From assembly GCA_030035585.1 (NCBI GenBank), contig CM057473.1:10280501-10344500 (forward strand): a stretch of DNA of 64,000 nucleotides, given 5' to 3'. This DNA comes from Dugong dugon (Eukaryota > Chordata > Mammalia > Sirenia > Dugongidae). The notes below the pieces were generated by a model that had not been told where the DNA came from, did no database searches, and was given only the letters and a program-made list of their open reading frames with translations. This document shows, one piece after another, positions 10,315-20,944 of this stretch. The translations under genes were made by a program, and so were the position numbers. How positions within the stretch are numbered: position 1 is the first letter of the stretch; each line of letters opens with the position of its first letter.

Positions 10315-10540
10315 TTACTGAACATTTTGATCAAAGATTCTACAGAAGAATCCTGATCAAAAGGGAGGGAAAGATGAGGAACAGAATTTCAAATAAGCTC
10401 CCAAAACAATTACCTTGACATAATCTTTAAACTTTAAACCTTAAATTATCCTCTGAAGTCTTCTTTGAACCAAAAAATAGCTTATGTTAATTAGTAAAGT
10501 ATGTCTGCTTTGAACACTTTGCTCTTCTAAAGAATTATCT

Positions 10541-11719
10541 GTCTCAATACATGCTACAATATGGATGGAGGTTGAAGACATTATGCTGCACAAAATAAGT
10601 CAATCACAAAAGGACAAATATTGTATGCCCTCACTTACATAAAAAGATAAGAAAAGGTAAATGTATATTGACCAAAGTTTATTAGTGGTTACCAGGGACA
10701 GGAGGGAGGAGGAAAGGGGGGTTATTGCTTACAGAGAACTGAGTTTTGGTTTACAGTAGTGGAAAAATTGCACTGATCAAGAGTAGAGTTGTACAGCCAA
10801 ATTTGTAATTGCTGTCAAGAAGTTGTATACTTGTAAAAAGTTCAACTGGCTAAAGTTGTGTGATAGATATATTTACAAAAGAATAAAAACAGTAGATACT
10901 GAGGCTTCTTACGTCCAACCAAGTTACTCATGAGACTTGGTTCCTTGGTTTGTAGGTTTAGGGTTATGGCTTCATGGACCATCCCAGGTAATAATGTGTT
11001 TAGTGCCTCTGTTCTAAGTCCTAGTCCACTGTATAGTGCCCGGGGTCTGAAAAGCTTACAAGCAGCCATTCAAGGTACCACTGTTGGTCTTTTTGCCTGG
11101 AGCGATAAAGGAAGGAGAGTCTGGAATAGGAGGAGGAAATAAAATGTGTAGCTAATTGCCTCCATGAACAACTGCCCCCTTTTCCATGAGACCAGAACTG
11201 GATGGTGCCTGACTACCATCACTGAACATTTCGATTGAAGATTCTATAGAAGAATCCTGATCAAAACGGGGAAAAGGCAGAACAGAATATTAAATTCTTA
11301 TGGAATCCAGTTTTCCTGGAGCCTTGGAGGCAAGATGAACCCCTGAAACCACTGCCCTGAGATAGTCTTTAAACCTTAAACCAAAAAGTATCCCCTGAAA
11401 TCTTCTTAAAACCAAAAAATAATTTAGCTTTTCTAGCAAAGAATGTCTGCCTTGAACATTATGCTCTTTTAAGAACTATCTACATGAGATTAAATAACAA
11501 TGGTAACTCAAAAGATTAGATAGGAACCTTAGGGGCAGTGAGTTCCTGTTAATGGAGGGGAACAACTCAGAAAAGACGGGTGAGAACGGTTGTACAACTC
11601 GAAGCATGTGATCAACGTCACTGCATGGTACATGCAGAAACTGTTGAATTGGCGTATGTTTTGCTGTGTATATTCTCAACAACAACAAAATAAATAAAAT
11701 AGATCATTTTTTAAAAAAA
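10541..11719 (+). mobile_element. L1 3' end inserted into the older L1, TSD 'aattatct'
   Basis: Starts in the ORF2/UTR zone ('gaagacattatgctgcac', as in the L1 at 349) and ends with the tail 'aacaacaacaaaataaata' and an A run at 11713-11720. The direct repeat 'aattatct' at 10533-10540 and 11720-11727 flanks it. The element is closely related to the L1 it interrupts. Confidence 0.82.
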
Positions 11720-12017
11720 AATTATCTATGTGAGATCAAATTGACAATGGTAACTGGAAATGTTGGATGGGAAGCTTAGGGGACAGTTAAGACACTGTGA
11801 TGGAATAATATAGAAAATGATAGCAAGAATGGCAGCACAACCTAAAGAATGTAACCAGTGTCACTGAATTGCACATATAGAAATTGTTGAAATGGTGTAC
11901 TTTTGGCTGTGTATATTTTCACCAAAACAAACAAAAATTTAATCCCCTTAAACCATAGCCATTATCTTAGTGTCTTTATAATTGTAAAGGCCTTTATGTC
12001 ATACTTAACGTCAAGAC

Positions 12018-12147
12018 TGAAAAGAACTTTCTGAGAAGGGATCGTTTTTTATTGAAACCTGAATGCTAGAAAGGGGCTAGTGGGGTGTGATGTTTAATAT
12101 TATGGGTCAGCTTGGCTAGGCTATGATTATCAGTGGTTTGGCAGATA
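12018..12147 (+). repeat. second copy of an L2/LTR junction
   Basis: About 130 bp aligning with 14842-14970 across the boundary between L2 sequence ('ctgaatgctagaaaggggc') and the start of an LTR ('tgtgatgtttaatattatgg', from about 12086). Because the same insertion junction occurs twice, a local duplication after LTR insertion is the likely origin. Confidence 0.65.
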
Positions 12148-13483
12148 TTTTGTGCTTAGAATGGTGTTAGGTGTTCTAAGGAATAACAGAAAGTATAAGA
12201 TAGGATTTCTGATTTCAGTGTACTTAAAGACACCTGTGCCTCCACATTTGACCTTTGTGACATTTCATCTCTTTGTGCTACAAGACCTTATGTAATCAGC
12301 ACCCAGAGGGCGTCTGCAGTGCATCTCCATCCCATGGTTGACTAATGGGTAAGAACATTTTGGAGCATAAAAACTTTTCTTTTTATCCTATTACTTACTT
12401 TCTATTTATATACACAAGAGGTGGAATTTCTGGGTCTATATCAAGCACTGTGTTGCTTGATGTATATTATTGTAAGTGACTCCTCTTGGTCCAATTACTT
12501 AAAATTGAAGTGGAAACCAAGATCTAAACATTCAACCATCCTAACTCCAGGATGTCACTGGGTCACATGATTTTTCATGGCACTCTTGAAGAAAATTAAA
12601 CCACAAACCATCAGTTGGTAGCAAAACAGAAAGAGGAACTGCATTTTATGCCATAGACATGAGCCCATATGAACCATGAGCAAACGTTATACCATTTTAG
12701 AAGTCTTAAAGTGGTTTATTGATTCCAAAAATGTCCTAATGTAAAAGGACCTAGGCACATAGATTTTCTTTATATTTTTAAATACTTGGTTTATATATTT
12801 CATATCCCCACAAGGACTCAATATGACAAAGGCATTTTAATCAGTCTTGAGAAATAATATTGATATGCTTGTTATTGTGAAATATCCACCCAACAATGCT
12901 TTCTTGGGCACACAGTGCCAGAAACCAGAGTGCCCCTTGGCTGGGATCCTACCTGAAGGACTACCTTCCTGGTCTTTCTCCAATTGGTGCTTCCATAGAT
13001 GGAATGATTATCTTTTAATGCATAGCACGATCTTTGACCTGTTACTTCAGCTCCAATCTGGCTATGGGTTTTCTGCTGTCTTTATCTTAGAGAAGCCCTT
13101 TGCTACAGTGACATTAATAATTTTAACAATTAGTTAATATTTAATACTGCTCTGTGAAGATAAATACTGGCCTACCCTATCAATGACCAAATTAAATTAT
13201 TCAGTTTTCCATTGAACAGAAAAAAACCATTTTCCTGTTGGTGCCAGAAAAAAGAATGAATGACCATCATTTAATCATGTCACTACAAGGTATTATCATA
13301 TGCAGCTCTAATCATTCGAGGACTTAATTTGATGGTTGTTAGTCTTTACGATAAATGCCTGCATAATATTGAGGTTTTATTCCCATTATTTGAATACCTG
13401 GAGGAAACTTAACATTCTATTAAGGTCACTATTCTGAAAATAAGCAGTGAGTTTAAATTCTTTCAATGCATCCTTTCTATGTA
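12148..13483. other. no recognised feature
   Basis: AT-rich unique-looking stretch. A small hairpin 'atcaagca...tgcttgat' lies near 12440-12462. The 96-codon frame at 12847-13137 has no recognisable motif. Confidence 0.4.
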
Positions 13484-13671
13484 GACAATCAGTGAAAAAC
13501 GGAAGACCCTCAATGAGATGGATTGACACAGTGGCTGCAACAACGGGCTCAAACATGGCAACGATTGTGAGGATGGTGCAGGACTGGGCAGTGTTTTGTT
13601 CTGTTGGTCAGAGGGTCGCTATGAGTCAGAATTGACTCAATGACACCTAACCACAACAACAACATCTATAG
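13484..13671 (+). mobile_element. RTE/BovB 3' end
   Basis: Contains 'agaccctcaatgagatgg', 'gcaacaacgggctcaaac', 'gtgcaggactgggcagtg' and an (aac)n tail. Possible imperfect TSD: 'atcctttctatgt' (13470-13482) and 'atctttctgtgt' (13672-13683). Confidence 0.87.
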
Positions 13672-14594
13672 TATCTTTCTGTGTTTGATTTCTATGAAAA
13701 CCTATGTCTATAGGAGGTGGCTGGATGAAATTATAGCTGGAACATCTCATAAGAAAATATACTGGGAATGCTTAGGATGAGATGAAGGTTTGCATGAATG
13801 GCACAGCTAGCCTCTAAAATACTAACCCCCAGGAGAATTGGCTCCATGCAGAAGGAGAGACGCGATTTAAGTCCAAAGGACGGGGAGTGAACTCAAGCCT
13901 AGTACTGGATAGCCCCATTGTTGTTGGGATCTGGTTTGAGATATCAGGAATGAATAAGGTACTAGGCACATCTGTGAGGCTAGCTGTCAGCAAGTCATAT
14001 GAAAACAAGGTTATTATCCAGGAGATTATCAACTGGAGGCAAGGCACAGGAGGCCAAGGGCAAATACCCAGAAACCTGCAGCAGGGATTAGAATGAGATG
14101 GCAATGGTAGGTTCCCAGCCCACCAGCTTAGACATCAGAGTTAGCACTGTGGCCATTCCCCACTCCAACCTCAGATAGGTCACACAGGAAGAGCAGTAAC
14201 TGATGGGGTTGCAATGACATGCTCTTGTCCAGCATGTAAGGTTCCATTTGCTTCTGGGAACTGCAACATCAGGAATGGAGGCCCAAAGAATATTTCCAGA
14301 TGCCCTTGGCCACTGAGTCAGCAGACAGCAAAAAGATATGTTAGAAAGAGGAATGGAAAGGGTAGTAATAATGTCTCAGGACTTACGGATTTTTCCGTTC
14401 AATTAGTAAGTCAGGTCAGTTCCATAGCATATTTGTACTCCATCAAGATAGAGTTTTCAAATACAAATTAGCAGTGTCCAGTAGCTCTGGCTCAAAATAA
14501 ATCAGACTTAAGAAGATAACTTTTTTAATTAAAAAAAAAATTGAATGACAAAACCAAATACAATGCCATTGCAGCTCACTGCTTTTAGATGCAT
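13672..14594. other. no recognised feature
   Basis: Mixed-composition unique-looking sequence. No family assigned, and the frames at 13814-14104 and 14214-14471 are unremarkable. Confidence 0.35.
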
Positions 14595-14908
14595 TAACTC
14601 ATTAATTTATTTATTGAACAGACATTTGTTGGGTACATACCATGTGTCAGGCATTTTTCTAAGCACCGGTGAACAACACATGCAAAGCTATTCTAACCGG
14701 GGAGAGGGGCATAGAACATTAACAAGAAAAATAGAAAATAATTCTAAATAATAATTGTCACAAGAAAACAATAAAGTGGGTGCATTAGATAGAGATTTGT
14801 TGTGAAGGGGTGGTGGAAGTCTTCTTTAAACAGAGCGATCAGAAAAGGCCTTTCTGAGAAGGGGTAGCTTTTTGGTGAGACCTGAATGCTGGAAAGGGGC
14901 TAGTATGG
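14595..14908 (-). mobile_element. L2 LINE, antisense
   Basis: 'attgaacagacatttgttgg', 'accatgtgtcaggcattttt' and later 'aggcctttctgagaaggg' and 'gagacctgaatgctgg' follow the antisense L2 consensus order. Similarity may resume after the LTR (15364-15390). The LTR at 14909 is inserted in it. Confidence 0.75.
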
Positions 14909-15358
14909 TGTGATGGTTAATATTATGGGTCCGTTTGGCTAAGCTGTGATTATCAGTGGTTTGGCAGATACCGGACTGCGTGCTTTTCCATAATGTAATA
15001 TAATGTAATTACTTTCCATGATATGACCTGATGTGAGCAGCCAGTCAGTTGGAAGAGGAGTTTCCTTGGGGCCTGACCTCTCTCTTTCTCCCCTCTGAAC
15101 TCTTCTCATTGCCTGACTTCTGATTCTTGGAACATACACCTGCAGAATTCTCTGGCCTGCTGCCTGACCTGCAGATTTTGGATTCAGCAGCCCTCACAAA
15201 CCCATGAGCCGGGAGAGGTCTCCAGCCTTCCACCTGACCCACAATTTGAAATTTGCCAGCCCCCACAACTACTTGAGCCATTTGCTTGAAGGAAATCTCT
15301 CTATATTTATATATACATCTCAGTGGTTTTGCTTCTCTAGAGAACCCAGACTAAGACA
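14909..15358 (+). mobile_element. solo LTR (ERVL/MaLR-like), 450 bp
   Basis: TG...CA boundaries: starts 'tgtgatggttaatattatgg' and ends 'gagaacccagactaagaca'. It is the same family as the antisense LTR at 22007-22500. The flanks 'tatgg' and 'taggt' are only partly alike, so the 5-bp TSD is decayed or misplaced. No internal retroviral region is adjacent. Confidence 0.8.
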
Positions 15359-15825
15359 TAGGTGAACAAAGTTTCAAGCAGTAGAGGCTGGGTCAGCACA
15401 TCTGGGCAAGCCTGGTCTTCAAGTCCAAGAGGTCTCAGTTTCTATGATTTAATTTGTCCAAAGGCTTTGGTGTTTGGTGAAAAAAGAAAGGAGGTAATGG
15501 CCTGGAGAAAAAGATAGAAGCAGTGAGGAGGACCGTAGAGTGTATGTTACTCAGTCTGGACCAGGGGCCCACATCTGAGAATAATAAAGAGAGTTGTTGC
15601 AAGTCAAAGATGGGGGAAAGCATTGTTTTCACATTGGGCTCACGAGACCGAAAGAAACAAGGGCGCGGGGGATCAAGCACATTTCAGAATTAGGGGGGGT
15701 AAGCTGCCATTTTTGGGGAAATCCAGTGTGATTCAGACTCAGTGAGGTCAAAGGGGAAAATGGCATCATTTTGACTTGTTGAGAACTGCAGAGAGGTCGG
15801 GGGGAGGGGGGCGGGGAGGGAGGGA
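15359..15825. other. mostly unclassified; possible L2 continuation at the start
   Basis: The first ~60 bases may be the remainder of the L2 interrupted by the LTR. The rest is unique-looking, with a G-rich stretch at 15798-15825. Confidence 0.35.
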
Positions 15826-15996
15826 AGTAGTTGCCATTGAGTAGATTCTGAGTCATGGAAACCCCATGTGTGTCATAGTAAAACTGTGCGTTACGGGATT
15901 TTTAATGGCTATTCCTCCAAGGCACCTCTGGTGGCCTCAAACTTTTTGGTTAGCAGATGAGTGTATGTTAACCAACTGTAGCACCCAAAGACTCTG
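15826..15996 (-). mobile_element. AfroSINE, antisense, diverged
   Basis: 'gtagttgccattgagtagat', 'gaaaccccatgtgtgtc', 'caaggcacctctggtggcc' and 'ttttggttagcagatgag' are the antisense AfroSINE blocks in the correct order. Confidence 0.78.
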
Positions 15997-16429
15997 CAGA
16001 AAGCCACAGATATCAGCAGAGTCACAGCAGTCACCAACATAGAAATGGTGAGAAGTGTAAGTCTTAAAGGACCCTAAGAGGAGCAGACAACCCTGGACGA
16101 GGCAAGCGTGGAACAACAGGAAAGGACTATTCACAGACACATGTAGGCTATCCCAATTCCTGGAATCCTCTGGAGTCTACAAAAGAAATAGGAACAAGCT
16201 AGTAAACCAGGAGATGTGTTACAATGTCCCCACCCACAAAATCCCCAGAAATTCACCCTCTTTGAATCTTCACTTCATCTATTTGTACCCAAGGATATAG
16301 TTTTCCCTGCTAGCCTCTCTAGTGGGAGCCATTCTCTCTCCTACATCCTAGATACACTGAGTCTAGAGGTAGGTCATGTGTCCTTACTGCTCTTTGCTGC
16401 CCCACGCTAAACGCCCTCCCCAGCTCCGA
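15997..16429. other. no firm feature
   Basis: Unclassified. It may contain more of the L2 that becomes recognisable after 16430. Confidence 0.35.
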
Positions 16430-16660
16430 AGCTCATGCTATCAGATACCTACTCTTCCTCGATGATATTATTTGCAAACCTGGTTGAGACCTCTTCTTCT
16501 CTCCTACACAACCTTTGTCATAATCCTTGGTGATTTCTATAAACTTAACATTATCTCCCCAATACCCTGGCCTCTCAGTTCCTTGTTCTTCACCCTGGCT
16601 CTGCCACCACTCACATGGTCATATCTAGATCAAATATTCCCAACTCTGGTCCGTCAGGTA
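16430..16660 (+). mobile_element. L2/CR1-type LINE endonuclease remnant
   Basis: The frame from 16472 reads FVIILGDFYKLNIISP and then PLSSLFF, which resembles the GDFN...D..S..L motif of the AP-endonuclease domain of L2/CR1 LINEs, with the key Asn of GDFN changed to Tyr. The match is by motif memory and position only. Weak similarity may continue beyond the SINE at 16846. Confidence 0.45.
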
Positions 16661-16845
16661 GTAAACTCCTCGCCTTCACAGAGGCTGAGGGGATTGAGAG
16701 CATCTGACGCCTCCAGCCAATCACTCCTGGTCTCAGGCAGTTGTCTGGGATTAGAAGACAGGTATGCTATAAAATGTTATCGTTTTCTCTATGTGCTACA
16801 GCAGAAATAATGTTAGAAAGGACTGCCGTATATCTTCCCACAGAA

Positions 16846-17033
16846 GTCCCTGAGTGGTGCAAATGGTTAACACACTCAGCTGGTAACCAAATGGTTAGCA
16901 GTTCAAGTCAACCAGAGCATCTCAGAAGAAAGGCCTGGAGATCCACTTCCAGAAATTCAGCCACTGAAAGCCCTATGGAGCACAGTTCTACTCTGACACA
17001 CCATGAGTTGGAATCAACTTGATAGCAACTGGT
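16846..17033 (+). mobile_element. AfroSINE
   Basis: 'agtccctgagtggtgcaaat' head, 'gttagcagttcaagtc' box-B-like part, 'aggcctggagatccacttcc' body and 'catgagttggaatcaactt' end. A longer-bodied variant like 4280-4476. Confidence 0.85.
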
Positions 17034-17429
17034 TACTAGTAGCTCTGTTATCAATAACATCACCCCTTTCACAACCTCACTTAAACAATGACTTTTTCCA
17101 ATCACTCTCTTCCATCCTTCCAGCCCTCTTTCCCTAGTTACCCGAATCAAAAAATTATTTCACCCCGTGAGGACCTACATGCCACTGAACCTTCCAAAAT
17201 AGGTATTTGTTGAATCAATGAATGAATAGATACATTTTCTTTAGCACCTTCCCACATCCCTTTTGTATCTTTCTCTTCCCCAAAATTTGTGAGATCAAGT
17301 TGGGGTTATTTGTATTTCACTGAGGAAAATGTGATATTTTGTAATTAAAACATAGTCTGTGGGAAACAGGAAGCCCTCATAGCAGCCACTCCCTCCACCT
17401 CTTTTGATGCTCTTCATCATGCTTCCTTT
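17034..17429. other. mostly unclassified
   Basis: Pyrimidine-rich blocks at 17060-17140 could be more L2. 'tttgttgaatcaatgaatga' near 17208 resembles an L2 3' end. Confidence 0.3.
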
Positions 17430-18309
17430 GGTTGTCAAGATGGTATTGTGACACCCTGCTAACTCAGAACTGAAGCCACTCTTGAAGCCCACTGTTTTAG
17501 TCATCTAGTGCTGCTAGAACAGAAATAACACAAAGGAAGGGTTTAACAAAGAGAAATGTATTCTCTCACAGTCTAGGAGGCTAGAAGTCGGAATTCAGGT
17601 TGCCAATTCCAGGGGAAGGCTTTCTCTCTCTGTTGGCTCTGGGGGAAGATCCTTGTCATCAATCTTCCCGGTGGAGGTGCTTCTTAGTGCAGGGACACTG
17701 GGTCCAAAGGACGTGCTATTCTCCTGGCTCTTGTTTCTTGGTGGTATGAAGTCCCCCTATTTCTCTGCTTGCTGCTCTCTTTTATATCTCAAAAGAGATT
17801 GACTTAAGACAAAACCTAACCTTGTAGATGGAGTCCTGCCTCATGAACATAACTGCTTCTAATCCTGTATCATTAACATCATAGAGGCAAGATCTACAAC
17901 ACACAGGAAAATCACACCAGATGAAAAATGATAAGACAATCACACAATACTGGGAATCATGGCCTAGCCAAGTTGTCACACATTTTGGGGGTACACAATT
18001 CTATCCATGACACCCACTTTTCAGACAAAGATTAGACAGTCCTATAAAACAAATAATAACACACATGAGGAACGTGCTTCTTAGTTCCATCAGATACATG
18101 CGACCAAATGGGCGACTCCTGCCCAAAGGCAAGATGAGAAGGCAGGAAGGGACAGGAAAACCGGAGGAATGGACACAGGAAGCCCCATGTGAAAAGAGGC
18201 AGAGTGTTGTCACATCGCAGAGATTGCAACCAATGTTACAAAACGATTTGTGTGTAAATTATTTAATGAGAAACTAATCTGCACTATAAACTTTCATCTA
18301 AAGCACAGT

Positions 18310-18312
<3 letters not shown>
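17430..18312 (+). mobile_element. L1 3' UTR split by a solo LTR
   Basis: Two L1 pieces, about 17430-17492 and 18013-18312, join in the middle of 'gaagcccac/ttttcagacaaag', matching the continuous L1 UTR (antisense) at 29830-29870. The end is 'cttccatctaaagcacagta'-like, and the tail is now a TA microsatellite. Confidence 0.8.
17493..18012 (-). mobile_element. solo MaLR-type LTR, antisense, perfect 5-bp TSD
   Basis: 520-bp LTR bounded by TG ('tgttttagtcatctagtgct') and CA ('tctatccatgaca'), flanked by 'cccac' at 17488-17492 and 18013-18017. A 5-bp TSD fits ERVL/MaLR elements. It is the same family as 7007-7523 and 56443-56961. No coding region. It arose by recombination between two LTRs or by loss of the internal part. 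Confidence 0.93.

Positions 18313-18313
<1 letters not shown>

Positions 18314-18348
<35 letters not shown>
18314..18348. repeat. (TA)n microsatellite
   Basis: About 17 perfect TA units at the end of the L1. Probably grown from its A-rich tail. Confidence 0.95.
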
Positions 18349-18353
<5 letters not shown>

Positions 18354-18639
18354 AGCCATGGTGCCTTTGTTTTTAGGATTTTGTATTTTTCTAGATGTTG
18401 TTCAACACAGCTGTCAGCAGAAGTGAGGATTTATGCACTTGTCTTTAAGGACAGTGTGAAGCAACTGCTAATATTCTGCAAAAGGTTGTCCAAGTTTTAT
18501 TCAAGAATTGAATGTGACAGTATATTTTGCAAAAAAATAAAATAATCCACTAAATGTGGATCAGAAAAGGTTCAGCTGTCTGTAGAAAATGTTACAATTT
18601 GCTCAGATATCCTAGTATTACCTATGTACTATCCTTAAA
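18349..18639. other. no recognised feature
   Basis: Short unique-looking AT-rich segment. Confidence 0.4.
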
Positions 18640-18977
18640 TGGGGGCAGTTGTGGCTCAGTGATAGAATTCTCACCTTCCATGTGGGTGACCCTGAGTTCA
18701 ATTCCTGGCCAACGCACCACAGGCACAGCCACCACCTGTCCGTCAGCAGATGCTTGTGTGTTGCTCTGATGCTGAACAGGCTTCAGGGATCTTCCAGACT
18801 AAAGTGGACTAGGAAGAAAGGTATGACGATCTACCTCCAAAAATCAGCCAATGAAAACCCTATGGATCACAATGATCTGATCTGCAACTGGTCTGCACAG
18901 GACTGGACAGCCTTTCATGCCATTGTGTGTGGAATTACCATGAGTCAGGGGTGACACCATGGCACATCAAAAAAAAA
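18640..18977 (+). mobile_element. tRNA-Gly-headed SINE with BovB-derived body
   Basis: The head 'agtgatagaattctcacctt' and 'gagttcaattcctggcc' matches tRNA-Gly. The body ('cttccagactaaagtggact', 'gaaaaccctatggatcaca') matches the 5' region of a BovB LINE as seen at 20370-20470, and the 3' part ('catgagtcaggggtgac') is BovB 3'-end-like. TSD 'actatccttaaa' (18628-18639) and 'actatcctcaaa' (18978-18989), 11 of 12 identical. Confidence 0.88.
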
Positions 18978-19203
18978 ACTATCCTCAAAAATGTGTATCT
19001 TCCTCAGTCCTAGAAGTTAGATACATACATTGAAACCCTTCTGCTCAACAAACCCCACCAAGTCATGATATTATAACTCTGGGCAAAACAATCAGACTTA
19101 TCAGTGACTACAGCTCCCTTGCCAAGATCACTAGCCTCTATCATTCACCTGCTTCTGACTTTAAGGTTTTGACCCACAAGGCTGCTTAACGTTCTGTTTC
19201 ATT

Positions 19204-19380
19204 GCTGTTGTTAAGTGCCATGGAGTCAGTTTTGACTCATAGTGACCCTAAGTACAACAGAACCAAACACTGCCTGGTCCTGTGCCATCCTCACAATTGT
19301 TGCTATGCTTGAGCTCATTATTGGAGCCAGTTCATTGTTGGAACCACTGTGTCAGTCCATCTCGTTGAGGGTCTTCCTCT
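19204..19380 (-). mobile_element. RTE/BovB 3' end, antisense, with TSD
   Basis: 'gctgttgttaagtgccatgg', 'gcctggtcctgtgccatcct', 'ctcgttgagggtcttcctct'. Flanked by 'ttctgtttcatt' (19192-19203) and 'ttctgtctcatt' (19381-19392), 11 of 12 identical. Confidence 0.88.
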
Positions 19381-19392
19381 TTCTGTCTCATT

Positions 19393-19744
19393 AGTTACTT
19401 TAGTTTATCCCCACCTCTTAAATTAGAGAGACTTCTCTGTTTTTCTTTTTCCTTATTTTTCCATTTTCATAATTATTTTTAATTCTCTAAAGTCCAAACA
19501 ATTAACATATGCCTGGTGAAAGGAATACGTTCAAAAAATATTTAAAGCATTATCGTGTATCATTGTTCAGCCTACTGGGATTTCTTCTTTTTTAAGAATT
19601 TAATGTGTATTCATGTCTCAGAGCTATCTGTACTTTTAGCTAAAACTGCATATGGTTTTACAACTGGTACTCTTAATGACTAGCACGTTGTTCCTACTTT
19701 ACCATACTTATTATTTTACATTGTGGTCAACAGTTTAGGTGTCT
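19393..19744. other. no recognised feature
   Basis: AT-rich unique-looking sequence. Confidence 0.4.
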
Positions 19745-19865
19745 GTATCGCCAACTCAACTACGAGTTCTTCCAGGAAAGGCAACAGATCTTATTCATAT
19801 TTATAGCCTCCCAGAATTTTGCCAAAGGCCAGGCACACAGAATAAGTTCAATAACTCTTTGTTGA
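19745..19865 (+). mobile_element. L2 LINE 3' end
   Basis: Order 'gagttcttccaggaaagg', 'cagatcttattcatattta', 'gccaggcacacagaataagt', 'caataactctttgttgaac' follows the L2 3' terminus. Confidence 0.6.
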
Positions 19866-20253
19866 ACCTACCAATGGCATGAAGTTATTTAATTTTGTGT
19901 GTACGTTTATGCAACAGAAAAAAAAACCTGGCTGTTAAGTTCAACCTTCAAGAAAGTAAATAAATAAATAGGATAAAATTCTATTTAGGAATTTTTGAGA
20001 GAGGCTTACCACCAAAAATGTTTCACTGCAGAAGTAGAGAAGAAATCACACACATGTATATGAATCATTTTTAAAGCTGTTTTGTAACTTAAGCTTTTGA
20101 CGTCATTGGCAAAACTGTGCGTCCCCACCAAAATAAAACAAGAGATCTGAAGTTGGCAAAAGAGCACACTGTAATTCAAATCATATCACTCTTCTTGGGT
20201 TCAAAACATTACTCTCGCAGTTTACCACCAAAATGACATATATATTCTCTCCT
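19866..20253. other. no recognised feature
   Basis: AT-rich unique-looking sequence. Confidence 0.4.
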
Positions 20254-20263
20254 AATTCCAAAT

Positions 20264-20666
20264 CGATACCACCAGTCTGTCAGTTTGTCATACTATTGTG
20301 ACTTGCATGTTGCTGTGATGCTGGAAGCTATGCCACTGGTATTTCAAATACCAGCAGGGTCACCCAAGGTGAACAAGTTTCAGCAGGGCTTCCAGACTAA
20401 GATAGACTAGTAAGAAAGGCCTGTTAAACTACTTCCAAAAATTAGCCGAAGAAAACCGTATGGATCACAACAGAATATTGTCCGATATAATGCTGAAAGA
20501 TAAGCCTCTTAGGTTAGAAGACACTCAAAATACTCAGTGAACACAGCAATGGACTTGAGCATACAGACCATGAAAATGGTGCAGGACCGGGAAACATTTC
20601 ATTCTGCTGTACGTGGGATCACCATGAGTCAGAGTCGACTCAAGGGCAACTAACAACAACAATAAC
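20264..20666 (+). mobile_element. mini-BovB: BovB 5' end fused to 3' end, TSD-flanked
   Basis: Begins with BovB 5' sequence ('gtctgtcagtttgtcatac', 'gctggaagctatgccactgg', 'ataccagcagggtcaccca') and passes after ~230 bp into the BovB 3' end ('gtgcaggaccgggaaacatt', 'catgagtcagagtcgactca', (aac)n). All of the endonuclease and RT region is missing. Perfect TSD 'aattccaaat' at 20254-20263 and 20667-20676 shows that it inserted as one unit. It shares its body with the tRNA-Gly SINEs at 18640, 20945 and 26877. Confidence 0.85.
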
Positions 20667-20676
20667 AATTCCAAAT

Positions 20677-20932
20677 TTGCTTTAGTGTCAGTCACAAAAA
20701 TTATACCCCAACATACCAAGTCACTTTGGAAAGGAAAATGATTGGTGATACTGTCAAACAACTGACTGTTTTAATAGCCAACTGAATCTAGTCAATTCCT
20801 TACCAACCAGTTGTTAATAATGATAAACGGGCTGCATTCAGTCATTATAACATTAATTATTATGTAGATCATCTGAAAAGAAAGAGTTTTATTGGGCACT
20901 AAATTATTATAATTGATCCTTTCTCATGGGCT
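20677..20932. other. no recognised feature
   Basis: AT-rich, unique-looking. Confidence 0.4.
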
Positions 20933-20944
20933 ATTGCTCATTCA

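Larger units (their letters stand above)
9655..11943 (+). mobile_element. old L1 3' end split by two later L1 insertions
   Basis: Three pieces form one element: 9655-9718, 10315-10540 and 11720-11943. Their order and content match the uninterrupted second copy (11166-11470 plus its tail). For example, 'aactggatggtgcctgg' precedes and 'gaagaatcctgatcaaa' follows the first insert. 'aattatct' is repeated at both edges of the second insert. The end is 'tattttcaccaaaac'. It is the oldest layer of a three-element nest. Confidence 0.8.

Noticed and set aside
15780-15825. G-rich stretch as a CpG island or promoter
   Set aside because: Too short and CpG-poor: a G run, not an island.
18642-18712. tRNA-Gly-like sequence as a tRNA gene
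   Set aside because: Stem mismatches, and the sequence continues directly into a SINE body with TSDs. The same head occurs in three SINE copies.
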